Source: JBEVNX01 sp040507895 (lineage in GTDB: Bacteria; Desulfobacterota; Binatia; JACPRU01). From it: DNA of 17,120 nucleotides. The stretch covers positions 1 to 17,120 of the forward strand of contig JBEVNX010000189.1 of assembly GCA_040507895.1 (NCBI GenBank), in the 5' to 3' direction. Position 1 is the first letter of the stretch. Each line of letters begins with the position of its first letter. Shown in pieces: positions 9,923-16,997 of this stretch. The notes under the pieces are model-generated. The model saw only the letters and a list, made by a program, of their open reading frames with translations, had not been told where the DNA came from and searched no databases. The translations under genes and the position numbers were made by a program.

Positions 9923-10909
9923 TCAATCCGGCGCGGCTGCTCGCCGGGCCGCGACCTTCACATAGGGCGGGATCACGGCTCCCCAGGCCTCGAAGCGCGG
10001 GTCGGTCGCGCGCCCGGAGCGAAACAGGTGGTAGCCGAGCGCGATGATCGCCGCGATCTTGCACATGCCGAGTGCCTCGTAGCGATGGAGCTCCTGCGCG
10101 ACTCGGCCGGTGGCCTCTTCCCATTCCTCGACTGCCCGCGCACGCGACCACCAGCCATCGAGCGCGAAGCCGGCGTTGGCGAGCGCCGCGCCCTTGCTCT
10201 GCGCGTAGAACGAGGCGAGGTAGCCGAGGTCGGTGAGCGGCTCGCCGACGTGCGCCATCTCCCAATCCAGCAGCGCCACCAAGCGCCCTTCGTTCCACAG
10301 GCAGTTGCCGTGCTTCGGATCGCCGTGCACCGGTGTGGGCGGCCCGGACGCCGGCGGCGGGCGCGCGATGAGATCGTCGAGCACATCGAAGAGAAGCTTG
10401 GGCGCTTGCGCCTCCTCCGCGACGGCGCGCCAGTGCTGCGCCTCTTCGACGACCTTCATGACGGGCGCGGGCATTCGCTCGGCCGGCATGCGGTGAACGG
10501 CCGTGACCGCGCCGATCCACTGTGCGCAGACGCGGCCGCGAGCTTCCGGGGGCGCGCCGTCCAGCCAGGCCGGGACCTGGTACTCGAAGGCTTCTCCGAC
10601 CAACCGCTCCATGACAAAGAAAGAATCGCCGATCACCGACGCGTCGGTGCAAAGCTCGAACACGCGCGGTACGGGCGGCCCGTCCTTCCACGCGCTCACC
10701 GCGGAGAGAACCGCGTGCTGCCGCGCCATGTCGTACGGCGGCAACAGCCCCTCTTCCGAAGGTGGCATGCGCAAGATGCGGTCGAGGCCCTCGAGCAGAT
10801 AGGTCTCGTTCGAATGACCGGTCGAGAGCGGAACCACGCGGCGGATCACCTCGCCGCCCGCGAGGTAGCGCCTGAGCCCCTGGATCATTCGCTCGAGATC
10901 GCGCGCCAC
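9923..10909 (-). CDS. APH-fold phosphotransferase family protein
   Basis: A 328-residue kinase-like protein of the aminoglycoside phosphotransferase/ACAD10-N family. The N-lobe begins with the nucleotide-loop-like PLSTGHSNETYLL (27-39), followed by FFVMERLVGE at the hinge (97-106). The catalytic loop is HGDPKHGN (195-202, Asp197 catalytic and Asn202 metal-binding), and LLDWEMA supplies the DFG-equivalent Asp215. Such proteins phosphorylate small hydroxylated molecules; soil-bacterial relatives are often linked to acyl-CoA metabolism rather than drug resistance. The substrate is unknown. The start is a GTG at 10909, four bases after the stop of the aminotransferase, so the two are almost certainly co-transcribed and probably translationally coupled. 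Confidence 0.85.
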   Translation of the reverse strand: MARDLERMIQGLRRYLAGGEVIRRVVPLSTGHSNETYLLEGLDRILRMPPSEEGLLPPYDMARQHAVLSAVSAWKDGPPVPRVFELCTDASVIGDSFFVMERLVGEAFEYQVPAWLDGAPPEARGRVCAQWIGAVTAVHRMPAERMPAPVMKVVEEAQHWRAVAEEAQAPKLLFDVLDDLIARPPPASGPPTPVHGDPKHGNCLWNEGRLVALLDWEMAHVGEPLTDLGYLASFYAQSKGAALANAGFALDGWWSRARAVEEWEEATGRVAQELHRYEALGMCKIAAIIALGYHLFRSGRATDPRFEAWGAVIPPYVKVAARRAAAPD

Positions 10910-10913
10910 GATG

Positions 10914-11993
10914 CTACCCCCGCACCGATTTCACCGTCTCCGCCAGCCGCCGCACACCTTCGTCCACTTCCGCGGGCGTCAGCGCGCAGAACGGCAACCG
11001 GAGGAACCGCTCGCCGCCGCCTTCCGGGAAGAAGGCGAGGCCGTCGGCGAGGTTGAGCCCACGCTTGGCCGCTTCGAGGCGAACGGCGGTCGTCTGGATG
11101 CCCTCCGGCAGCGTGAGCGATACGAAGAACCCGCCGTCCGGGCGCGTTGCCACCGCGTCCGGCATGTAGCGATCGATCGCCGAGAGACAGGCGTCGAGCC
11201 GCGGCGCGTAGAGCGCCTTCAACCGCTCGATCTGCGGCGGTAGCAGGCCCCGGCGGCACCACTCGTAAGTGATTCCTTGCGCGACGTAGCCCGGTGAGAT
11301 GTACGTATCCTCCGCGACCTTGGCGAGCTTCGCGATCAGGCCGGGCTCGCCGAGCATGAACCCCGTTCGTACGCCGGGGGCGATCAGCTTGGTGAACGAG
11401 CTCATGTGAAGCGTGCGCTCGGGCGCGAGCTCGTAGAGCGTCGGCTCTTCCTGGCCGCGATAGCGAAGCAACCGGTACGGAGCATCCTCGACGAGCAGGA
11501 AGCCGTGGCGATGGGCCAGCTCCACCAACCGGCGGCGCTTCTCGCCGGAGCACGTCGCGCCCGCGGGGTTCTGGAAGTCGGGGATCACGTAGACGAGCTT
11601 CGGCTGAGCGGTGAGCGCCTTCTCGAGCGCAGCGAGGTTCGGCCCGTCGGCCTCGAGCGGGATGCCGATGACGCGCGCGCCGTGGCGGCGGAGCAAGGTG
11701 ATCGTGCGGTCGTAGGTGGGCGACTCGGTGAACACGACGTCGCCCGGCTTCAGCAGGTGCAGACAGAGGAACTCGATCAGCTGGAGCGAGCCATTGCCGG
11801 TGAGCACCCGTTCGACCGGCACTCCCTGCCACCGGGCAAGCCATTCGCGCAGCGGCTGGAAGCCGAGCGAGGGCCCGTACTGCAACATCGCCGCTCCCCG
11901 CTCGCGAAACGCGGTCGCGCCGGCATCGATCACCTCCTCGATCGGGAACGACTCGTTGGCTGGAACGCCGCGGGTGAAGTTGATGGTCTCCAT
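10914..11993 (-). CDS. PLP-dependent class I/II aminotransferase (LysN/2-aminoadipate-transaminase-like)
   Basis: A 359-residue fold-type I aminotransferase. Visible landmarks are GNGSLQLIEF (66-75, cofactor phosphate loop), TESPTYDRT (89-97), PDFQNPAG (138-145), VEDAPYR with Asp170 for the pyridine nitrogen, and SSFTK with Lys202 forming the Schiff base, then Arg209. The sequence matches the branch containing 2-aminoadipate/LysN aminotransferases and the catalytic domain of MocR regulators, but there is no N-terminal GntR DNA-binding domain, so it is an enzyme. The amino donor and acceptor are unknown. The ATG at 11993 begins the conserved N terminus (INFTRGVPANESFP); the 27 codons upstream overlap the divergent promoter region and have no family features. 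It is first in a two-gene operon with the phosphotransferase. Confidence 0.88.
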   Translation of the reverse strand: METINFTRGVPANESFPIEEVIDAGATAFRERGAAMLQYGPSLGFQPLREWLARWQGVPVERVLTGNGSLQLIEFLCLHLLKPGDVVFTESPTYDRTITLLRRHGARVIGIPLEADGPNLAALEKALTAQPKLVYVIPDFQNPAGATCSGEKRRRLVELAHRHGFLLVEDAPYRLLRYRGQEEPTLYELAPERTLHMSSFTKLIAPGVRTGFMLGEPGLIAKLAKVAEDTYISPGYVAQGITYEWCRRGLLPPQIERLKALYAPRLDACLSAIDRYMPDAVATRPDGGFFVSLTLPEGIQTTAVRLEAAKRGLNLADGLAFFPEGGGERFLRLPFCALTPAEVDEGVRRLAETVKSVRG

Positions 11994-12039
11994 CGACTCG
12001 CGGTCATAACATACGCACGGCGGGTGACGAAGATGCCCC

Positions 12040-12052
12040 GCTTGTGACAAGC
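12040..12052. promoter_or_regulatory. Inverted repeat in the aminotransferase/LLM divergent promoter
   Basis: GCTTG-TGA-CAAGC is a perfect five-base inverted repeat with a three-base centre, lying in the 79-base gap between the divergent starts at 11993 and 12073. Its position suits an operator controlling one or both genes. I could not place convincing -35 and -10 boxes around it, and short palindromes arise by chance. Confidence 0.3.
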
Positions 12053-12072
12053 TCGCCACGGAGGAGACGTCC

Positions 12073-12939
12073 ATGCACTACGCGGTCATGTCGTTTCAGA
12101 CGGATTTCACCATGCGCCCGGACGATCTCGCCCGCGAGGTGGAAGGGCGCGGGTTCGAGTCCCTGTGGTTTCCCGACCACAGCCATATCCCCGCGTCGCG
12201 GCGCACGCCTCATCCGCAGGGGATCGAGCTGCCGAAGGACTACTGGCATTTGCTCGACCCGTTCGCGTGCGTGAACGCGGCGGCCGCCGTCACCAAGAAG
12301 CTGAAGCTCGGCACCGGCGTGCTGCTCGTCTGCGAGCGCGACCCGATCACCACGGCCAAGGAAGTCGCCACCGCGGACTTCCTGTCGAACGGTCGCTTTC
12401 TGTTCGGCATCGGCGGGGGCTGGAATCTCGAGGAGATGGAGAACCACGGCACGAACCCGAAGACGCGCTGGCGGCTCGTACGCGAGCGGGTCCAATCCAT
12501 GAAGGAGATCTGGACCCAGCCCGCGGCGGAGTACCACGGCGAGCTGGTGCGGTTCGATCCGATCTGGGCCGAGCCGAAGCCGGTGAGGAAGCCGCACCCA
12601 CCGATTCTCCTCGGCGGGCACGGGCCGAAGGCGCGTCAACGAGTCGTCGACTACTGCGACGGCTGGATCCCGATCCCGGGCCTCCACGGCGAGGACATCG
12701 AAAGCGGCATCGCGGATCTCCGAGAGCGCGCCAAGGCAGCCGGGCGCGATCCGCGATCGATCGCGACCACGGTCTTCTGGGCGCCGACCGACCGCGCGAT
12801 GATCGACTCGTGGGAGCGCGCCGGCGTGGAGCGGGTGATCTTCGGGCTCGAAGCCGCGGAGCGGGGCGTGATCCTCGCGAAGCTCGACGAGCTGGTTCGA
12901 TTCGTCCGATCCTCCGGAGAGCCGCCCTCGGCTGAGTAG
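12073..12939 (+). CDS. LLM-class F420-dependent oxidoreductase (TIGR03619-like)
   Basis: A 288-residue luciferase-like monooxygenase-fold protein. It has FESLWFPDHSHIP (28-40), LKLGTGVLLVCERDP (76-90, strand and cis-peptide region), GRFLFGIGGGWNLEEMENHG (about 111-130, cofactor-phosphate region) and PPILLGGHGPKARQRVVDYCDGW (176-198). This set is typical of the actinobacterial and environmental F420-dependent subgroup TIGR03619; cofactor F420 rather than FMN is inferred from that resemblance. Substrate unknown. The ATG at 12073 has GGAGGAG at a good distance. It is divergent from the aminotransferase, with which it may share control. Confidence 0.85.
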   Translation: MHYAVMSFQTDFTMRPDDLAREVEGRGFESLWFPDHSHIPASRRTPHPQGIELPKDYWHLLDPFACVNAAAAVTKKLKLGTGVLLVCERDPITTAKEVATADFLSNGRFLFGIGGGWNLEEMENHGTNPKTRWRLVRERVQSMKEIWTQPAAEYHGELVRFDPIWAEPKPVRKPHPPILLGGHGPKARQRVVDYCDGWIPIPGLHGEDIESGIADLRERAKAAGRDPRSIATTVFWAPTDRAMIDSWERAGVERVIFGLEAAERGVILAKLDELVRFVRSSGEPPSAE

Positions 12940-12952
12940 GGCCTCGAAGAGC

Positions 12953-13219
12953 ATGCGGTCGGTGCGAGAGCCGATTGAAGGAGCGGACCGTTCTGCCATT
13001 GGGCCGCCTCGTGCGACTCGACCTGGACAAACCGGAGGACTATACGAGAAGGTCTTGGGGTTCAGAACGGTGCGTTTCGACGCGATCGAAATGAACGAAG
13101 GCGGCCGGGCTTTGCACGCCATGGATGCGGACGCGTTTCGAGCAAGAATCTTTGGAGGCGCGGCCAATCTCTTCGGCGAGTTCCACGTGTTGTTCGTGGT
13201 AATCACGAGAAACGAGTAA
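12953..13219 (+). pseudogene. Possible frame-disrupted coding remnant upstream of the SBP56 gene
   Basis: The 370-base stretch between the LLM gene and the SBP56 gene contains protein-like sequence in two frames. The frame containing 12975 gives TVLPLGRLVRLDLDKPEDY. One base shifted, the frame ending at TAA 13217-13219 gives YEKVLGFRTVRFDAIEMNEGG, and further on NLFGEFHVLFVVITRNE. A one-base indel near 13040 would join them. The piece is too short for me to name: a VOC domain, an amidinotransferase and a methyltransferase C terminus each match only a few residues. No good start site is visible. The remainder of the gap is the hairpin and leader of the next gene. It could also be chance open sequence. 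Confidence 0.3.
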
Positions 13220-13239
13220 GGGAGAGCCGGATCTCCCTT
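13218..13239. terminator. Eight-base-pair hairpin at the stop codon of the remnant
   Basis: AAGGGAGA at 13218-13225 pairs perfectly with TCTCCCTT at 13232-13239 across a six-base loop. The first arm uses the last two bases of the TAA stop. No long T run follows on either strand (only TTCT on plus), so it may be a weak intrinsic terminator, or an RNA-stability or attenuation element 70 bases before the SBP56 start. Confidence 0.45.
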
Positions 13240-13297
13240 CTGCCGGGGGCGAACCGCGCTCGACCACTGCTGGGGGGTTCCCGAAACGTACGATCCC

Positions 13298-13309
13298 AAA
13301 GGAGGAGGT
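13298..13309 (+). promoter_or_regulatory. Strong ribosome-binding site of the SBP56 gene
   Basis: AAAGGAGGAGGT directly precedes the ATG at 13310, with the GGAGG core four to seven bases from the start depending on the register used. It is the strongest Shine-Dalgarno sequence in the window, suggesting high expression of this protein. Confidence 0.7.
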
Positions 13310-14692
13310 ATGACGACGACGCATTCGCCGACCTATCGCAGCGCCGGTCTGATCGCGGCCGTGGCGCTCTATGCCGCAGCTCTGTTCGGAGCGCCATCGG
13401 CCGTGGCGGACGAGACCTGCATGTCGCCCTACATGGCGAAGATCGTGGGCCAGGAAGACTTCATCTACGTGTGGACTCTCGGAATGGCCGGGGTCGGTGA
13501 CGAGCAGGACAAGCTGGTCACGATCGACGTCAACCCCAAATCGGCCAACTATGGCAAGGTCGTCAACACGCTTTCGGTGGGCGGCCGGAACGAGGCACAC
13601 CACTCGGGGCTGACAGACGACCGCATGTACCTGTGGGCGGGCGGCCTCGATACGAACAAGATCTTCGTCTTCGACATCCACACCGACCCCGCGAAGCCGA
13701 AGCTCCACAAGACGATCACCGATTTCGTGGCGAAGAGCGGGGGCGTCGTCGGGCCGCACACGCACTATGCGCTGCCCGGGCGGATGATGATCACCGGGCT
13801 ATCGAACAACAAGGACCACGGCGGACGGACCGGCATGGTCGAATACACCAACGACGGCAAGTACATCACCACGCACTGGATGCCTACCGACGACCGGCTC
13901 GAGGGCGCGAAAAAGAGCGGCAAGTATGCAGACGGCTACGGTTACGATGTCCGCGCCTTGCCGCGACTCAACGTGCTCGTCAGCTCGTCGTTCACCGGCT
14001 GGAACAACTACATGATGAACCTCGGCAAAATGATGGCCGATGCCGAGGCGATGAAACGCTTCGGCAATACCGTCGTGGTGTGGGACCTGCACACGCGCAA
14101 GCCGAAGAAGGTCTTCGATGTCCCAGGCGCCCCCCTGGAGATCCGTTGCGCCTGGGGAGCGCGACATGACTACTGCTTCACCAGCACCGCGCTGACCTCG
14201 AAAATCTGGCTGATCTATGCCGACGGGCAAGACGACTGGCATGCCGAGGCCGTCGCCGACATCGGTGACGCCAGCAAGATCCCGTTGCCCGTTGACATTT
14301 CGATTTCTGCCGATGACTCCCGACTATGGGTGGACACTTGGAACGATGGGATGACACGACTGTTCGACATCACCGACCCGCATCATCCGAAGCAGATCTC
14401 CGAGGAGAAGATCGGCGATCAAATCAACATGGTGTCGCAAAGCTGGGATGGGAAGCGGGTGTACTTCACCTCGTCGCTGCTGGCGAACTGGGACAAGACC
14501 GAGGGAAAGCCGGGCGACCTGCAGTACTTCAAGGCTTACAACTGGGACGGCCAGAAGCTGACGCCCGCCTTCGCGATCGACTTCCAGAAGGAGAAGCTCG
14601 GTGCGCCGCATCAGATGCGCTTCGGTGCCCGCGCGTTGTACGGCAGCGCTCGGCGCGATGAAGACGTGCGGGTCGCCGAGGCAGTGCCCTAA
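13310..14692 (+). CDS. mtoX: Secreted SBP56-family protein, probable copper-dependent methanethiol oxidase
   Basis: A 460-residue protein of the selenium-binding protein 56 (SELENBP1) family with a Sec signal peptide (hydrophobic 12-29, cleavage after AVA near 33), so it acts in the periplasm. Family landmarks are CMSPYMAK (37-44), TIDVNPKSANYGKVV (71-85), NEAHHSG (94-100) and GPHTHYALPG (148-157), whose histidines are likely copper ligands, and PHQMRFG near the C terminus. Bacterial members with this export signal include MtoX, which oxidises methanethiol to formaldehyde, hydrogen sulfide and hydrogen peroxide and is encoded with SCO1/SenC and MauG functions. The next gene here carries exactly those two domains, which strongly supports the assignment. 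Full length; no missing segment. The gene symbol is by family and context; activity is not proven. Confidence 0.85.
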   Translation: MTTTHSPTYRSAGLIAAVALYAAALFGAPSAVADETCMSPYMAKIVGQEDFIYVWTLGMAGVGDEQDKLVTIDVNPKSANYGKVVNTLSVGGRNEAHHSGLTDDRMYLWAGGLDTNKIFVFDIHTDPAKPKLHKTITDFVAKSGGVVGPHTHYALPGRMMITGLSNNKDHGGRTGMVEYTNDGKYITTHWMPTDDRLEGAKKSGKYADGYGYDVRALPRLNVLVSSSFTGWNNYMMNLGKMMADAEAMKRFGNTVVVWDLHTRKPKKVFDVPGAPLEIRCAWGARHDYCFTSTALTSKIWLIYADGQDDWHAEAVADIGDASKIPLPVDISISADDSRLWVDTWNDGMTRLFDITDPHHPKQISEEKIGDQINMVSQSWDGKRVYFTSSLLANWDKTEGKPGDLQYFKAYNWDGQKLTPAFAIDFQKEKLGAPHQMRFGARALYGSARRDEDVRVAEAVP

Positions 14693-14704
14693 CCCGAGAG
14701 GAGT

Positions 14705-14721
14705 GGCGCGGTCGCCGCGCC
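14705..14721. other. Intercistronic GC hairpin between the SBP56 and SCO-MauG genes
   Basis: GGCGCGG at 14705-14711 pairs perfectly with CCGCGCC at 14715-14721 with a TCG loop. It lies in the 43-base gap after the SBP56 stop and 15 bases before the next ATG, and no T run follows. A hairpin here can protect the upstream message from 3' decay or partly block translation of the downstream gene, giving more oxidase than maturation protein. Confidence 0.45.
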
Positions 14722-14735
14722 GTGGCGTGTCGGCG

Positions 14736-16640
14736 ATGCGCAACGGGCCGCTACTCCTCGTCCTGGCGTTGGCCGCGGCGGCCGGCTTGGCTCACGCCGA
14801 GCCCACACCCGCGCCCAAAGTGCTGGCGCCCGGCTGGACGGCGCTCGGATATGCGGCGCCCGCGCCGGGCACATACGAGCTGCCGCCGCTCGGCGAGGCG
14901 GCGGACGGTGACGTGCTCGACACCGCCGGCCGCCCCCGCCGCCTCCATGACTTTCTCGGCGACAAGGTGGTCGTCCTGAGCTTCGTCTACCGGTCGTGTC
15001 CGGACGTCAATGGATGTCCGCTCGCGAATTTCGTCCTTACGGGCATTGAGCGGCGCGTTCTCGAGGACCCGGCTCTCCGCGATGAGGTGCGGCTCGTCTC
15101 CATGAGCTTCGATCCGGCGCACGACCCTCCCGCGTCGATGCGGCAATATGGCGCCGCGCTCGCTTCGAAGGGGTCAGACTGGGCCTTCCTCACCAGCGCA
15201 TCGGAGCAGGCGCTCACTCCGATCCTGGAGGCCTACGGGCAGTCCGTGCGCAGAGAGTATGACGAGAACGGTAGGCCGCTCGGCACGATCTCCCACATTC
15301 TCCGTGTCTATCTGATCGACAAGCGGAAACGCATCCGCAACATTTACTCCAGCTCGTTCCTGCACGCGGACACGATGACCAGCGACATCCAAACGGTCCT
15401 GCGTGAGGACCACCGCGATGCGGGCCGACGCGGAGGCGAGCTCGCGGGCGGGGCGGCCGGAGTTCCCTCTGCCGGCGACGACAAGCGCGGCTACGAGCGC
15501 GACGACTACGAGACGCGGTCACACAGCGTCGCCACCGAGATCGGCACGCCTACGAACCTGATGCGCTTCCAGATCAACCCCCCACTCGGCTTGCCGAAGG
15601 TGCCGGTGCCCAAAGACAATCCGGTCACAGTCGAGAAGGTGGCACTCGGGCGCAGGCTCTTCTTCGACCGCCGGCTCTCACGGAACAACACCATCTCGTG
15701 TGCCATGTGTCACATCCCCGACCAGGGGTTCACGAGCAACGAGATCGCCACCGCGGTAGGGATCGAAGGGCAGACCGTGCGGCGCAATGCACCGACGATC
15801 TACAACGCCGCCTACGCCAGGCTCCTGTTTCACGACGGGCGCGAGACGCGGCTCGAGCAACAGATCTGGGGGCCCATTCTGGCGCGCAACGAAATGGGTG
15901 ATCCCGCGGTCGGCTACGTGCTCGACAAAATCCGTGCGCTGCCGGACTACCGCGGGCGTTTCGAGGCCGCATTCGGCGGCCGCGGGTTGACGATGGAGAC
16001 GTTGGGGATGGCGCTCGCGAGCTATGAGCGCACCCTCCTGTCGGCGAACAGCCCCTTCGACCGTTGGCATTTCCGCAAGGACCGGGGAGCCGTCTCGGCA
16101 TCGGCAGCGCGCGGTTTTCAACTCTTCACGGGCAAGGCCGGCTGCGCCCATTGCCACACGATCGCCGAGAACTACGCGCTCTTCACAGACCAGCAGCTGC
16201 ACAACACCGGCGTCGGCTACCGTCAAACGATGGCCAGCACTCCACGGCAGCGCCGCGTCCAGCTCGCGCCTGGGACCTTCGTCACCATGGATACTGCCGT
16301 CGTTGCCGACGCGTCCGAACCGCCGCCAAGCGACCTCGGGCGCTACGAGATCTCCGAAGATCCGAACGACCGCTGGAAGTACAAGACGCCGGGGCTGCGC
16401 AACGTCGGGCTAACGGCTCCGTACATGCACGACGGCTCGCTCGCGACGTTGCGTGAAGTCGTCGACTTCTACGACGCTGGAGGCGCACCCAACGAGCTGC
16501 TCGACCCCGCGATCCGGCCGCTTCACCTGAGTGACCCGGAGAAGGATGACCTCGTCGCCTTCCTCGAATCGCTCACCGGCAGCAACGTGGGCGACATCGT
16601 CGCCGACGGCCTTGCCGCGCCCGTGGGCGATCCGGGGTGA
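14736..16640 (+). CDS. SCO1/SenC copper chaperone fused to di-haem MauG-type cytochrome c peroxidase
   Basis: One 634-residue exported protein with signal peptide (1-21). The N-terminal half (about 45-225) is a SCO1/SenC thioredoxin-fold domain: VVVLSFVYRSC (77-88), then Cys88 and Cys94 in CPDVNGCP, and the third copper ligand His187 in ISHILRVYLID. The cysteine spacing is CxxxxxC rather than the classical CxxxC. A Gly/Ala/Asp-rich linker (about 226-270) leads to a MauG/CcpA peroxidase domain with two c-haem sites, CAMCH (322-326) and CAHCH (470-474). It also carries TAPYMHDGSLATLREVVDFYDAGG, where Tyr579 occupies a position that may correspond to the axial Tyr of MauG. It likely delivers copper to, and oxidatively matures, the preceding SBP56 enzyme. 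The start is ATG 14736; GTG 14703 or 14727 are alternatives. No obvious ribosome-binding site; coupling is likely. Confidence 0.85.
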   Translation: MRNGPLLLVLALAAAAGLAHAEPTPAPKVLAPGWTALGYAAPAPGTYELPPLGEAADGDVLDTAGRPRRLHDFLGDKVVVLSFVYRSCPDVNGCPLANFVLTGIERRVLEDPALRDEVRLVSMSFDPAHDPPASMRQYGAALASKGSDWAFLTSASEQALTPILEAYGQSVRREYDENGRPLGTISHILRVYLIDKRKRIRNIYSSSFLHADTMTSDIQTVLREDHRDAGRRGGELAGGAAGVPSAGDDKRGYERDDYETRSHSVATEIGTPTNLMRFQINPPLGLPKVPVPKDNPVTVEKVALGRRLFFDRRLSRNNTISCAMCHIPDQGFTSNEIATAVGIEGQTVRRNAPTIYNAAYARLLFHDGRETRLEQQIWGPILARNEMGDPAVGYVLDKIRALPDYRGRFEAAFGGRGLTMETLGMALASYERTLLSANSPFDRWHFRKDRGAVSASAARGFQLFTGKAGCAHCHTIAENYALFTDQQLHNTGVGYRQTMASTPRQRRVQLAPGTFVTMDTAVVADASEPPPSDLGRYEISEDPNDRWKYKTPGLRNVGLTAPYMHDGSLATLREVVDFYDAGGAPNELLDPAIRPLHLSDPEKDDLVAFLESLTGSNVGDIVADGLAAPVGDPG

Positions 16641-16795
16641 CGGCGTGGTCTCCCCTCACGTGGGCTCCCTCACGTCGTCTCGGCGGCGCCTCTGCCTTCC
16701 GCTCGACGAGTGTGGCTTCGTTCTCGGACCTCTCTCACGGAATGCCCGGGTTTGCGGAAATCGCGCTGCGCATCGACTGGAGCTGCGAGCGATAC

Positions 16796-16815
16796 GGTGT
16801 GAAGCTGCTCACACC
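16796..16815. terminator. Seven-base-pair hairpin over the AraC-fragment stop codon
   Basis: GGTGTGA at 16796-16802 pairs perfectly with TCACACC at 16809-16815 around a six-base loop. The minus-strand TGA stop of the AraC fragment lies in the right arm. No T run follows on either strand, so it would be a weak terminator. It may serve both the SCO-MauG gene (stop at 16640) and the AraC fragment. Confidence 0.35.
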
Positions 16816-16997
16816 CCGCGGAGTTGGCGCGGTTTGGCTGCATCAACCGTTCGAGCCGACCGCCAGCTCGCCGGGGTCATGCACACAGATCGCTTGAACG
16901 CTCGTTGGAAGGCCGCCTCCGACTCGTAGCCGACGCGGCGGGCGATCTCGGCGATGCTCATGTCCTCGGCACGCAGTAACCGCGCCGCCAGCTGTTC
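16809..16997 (-). pseudogene. C-terminal fragment of an AraC-family regulator DNA-binding domain
   Basis: The last 62 codons encode the second half of an AraC-type double helix-turn-helix: EQLAARLLRAEDMSIAEIARR followed by VGYESEAAFQRAFKRSVCMTPASWR, an almost canonical match ending in TGA. In complete proteins the preceding residues should encode the first helix-turn-helix (an RFxxxxGxxPxxYLxxWR-like segment). In this frame the sequence beyond 16997 instead gives Arg/Ala-rich residues without that pattern, and no other frame restores it. The gene is therefore probably truncated by a rearrangement or carries a disruption near 17000. An assembly error cannot be excluded. If functional copies existed they would have regulated neighbouring genes; this fragment alone should not. 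Confidence 0.6.

Noticed and set aside
12004..13299. 431-codon minus-strand open frame opposite the LLM oxidoreductase
   Set aside because: It is explained by codon bias of the oxidoreductase; the translated product is Arg/Asp-rich and unlike any protein family.
16637..16897. 86-codon plus-strand open frame after the SCO-MauG gene
   Set aside because: It begins within the stop region of the previous gene, has no ribosome-binding site, overlaps the AraC fragment and shows no recognisable domain.
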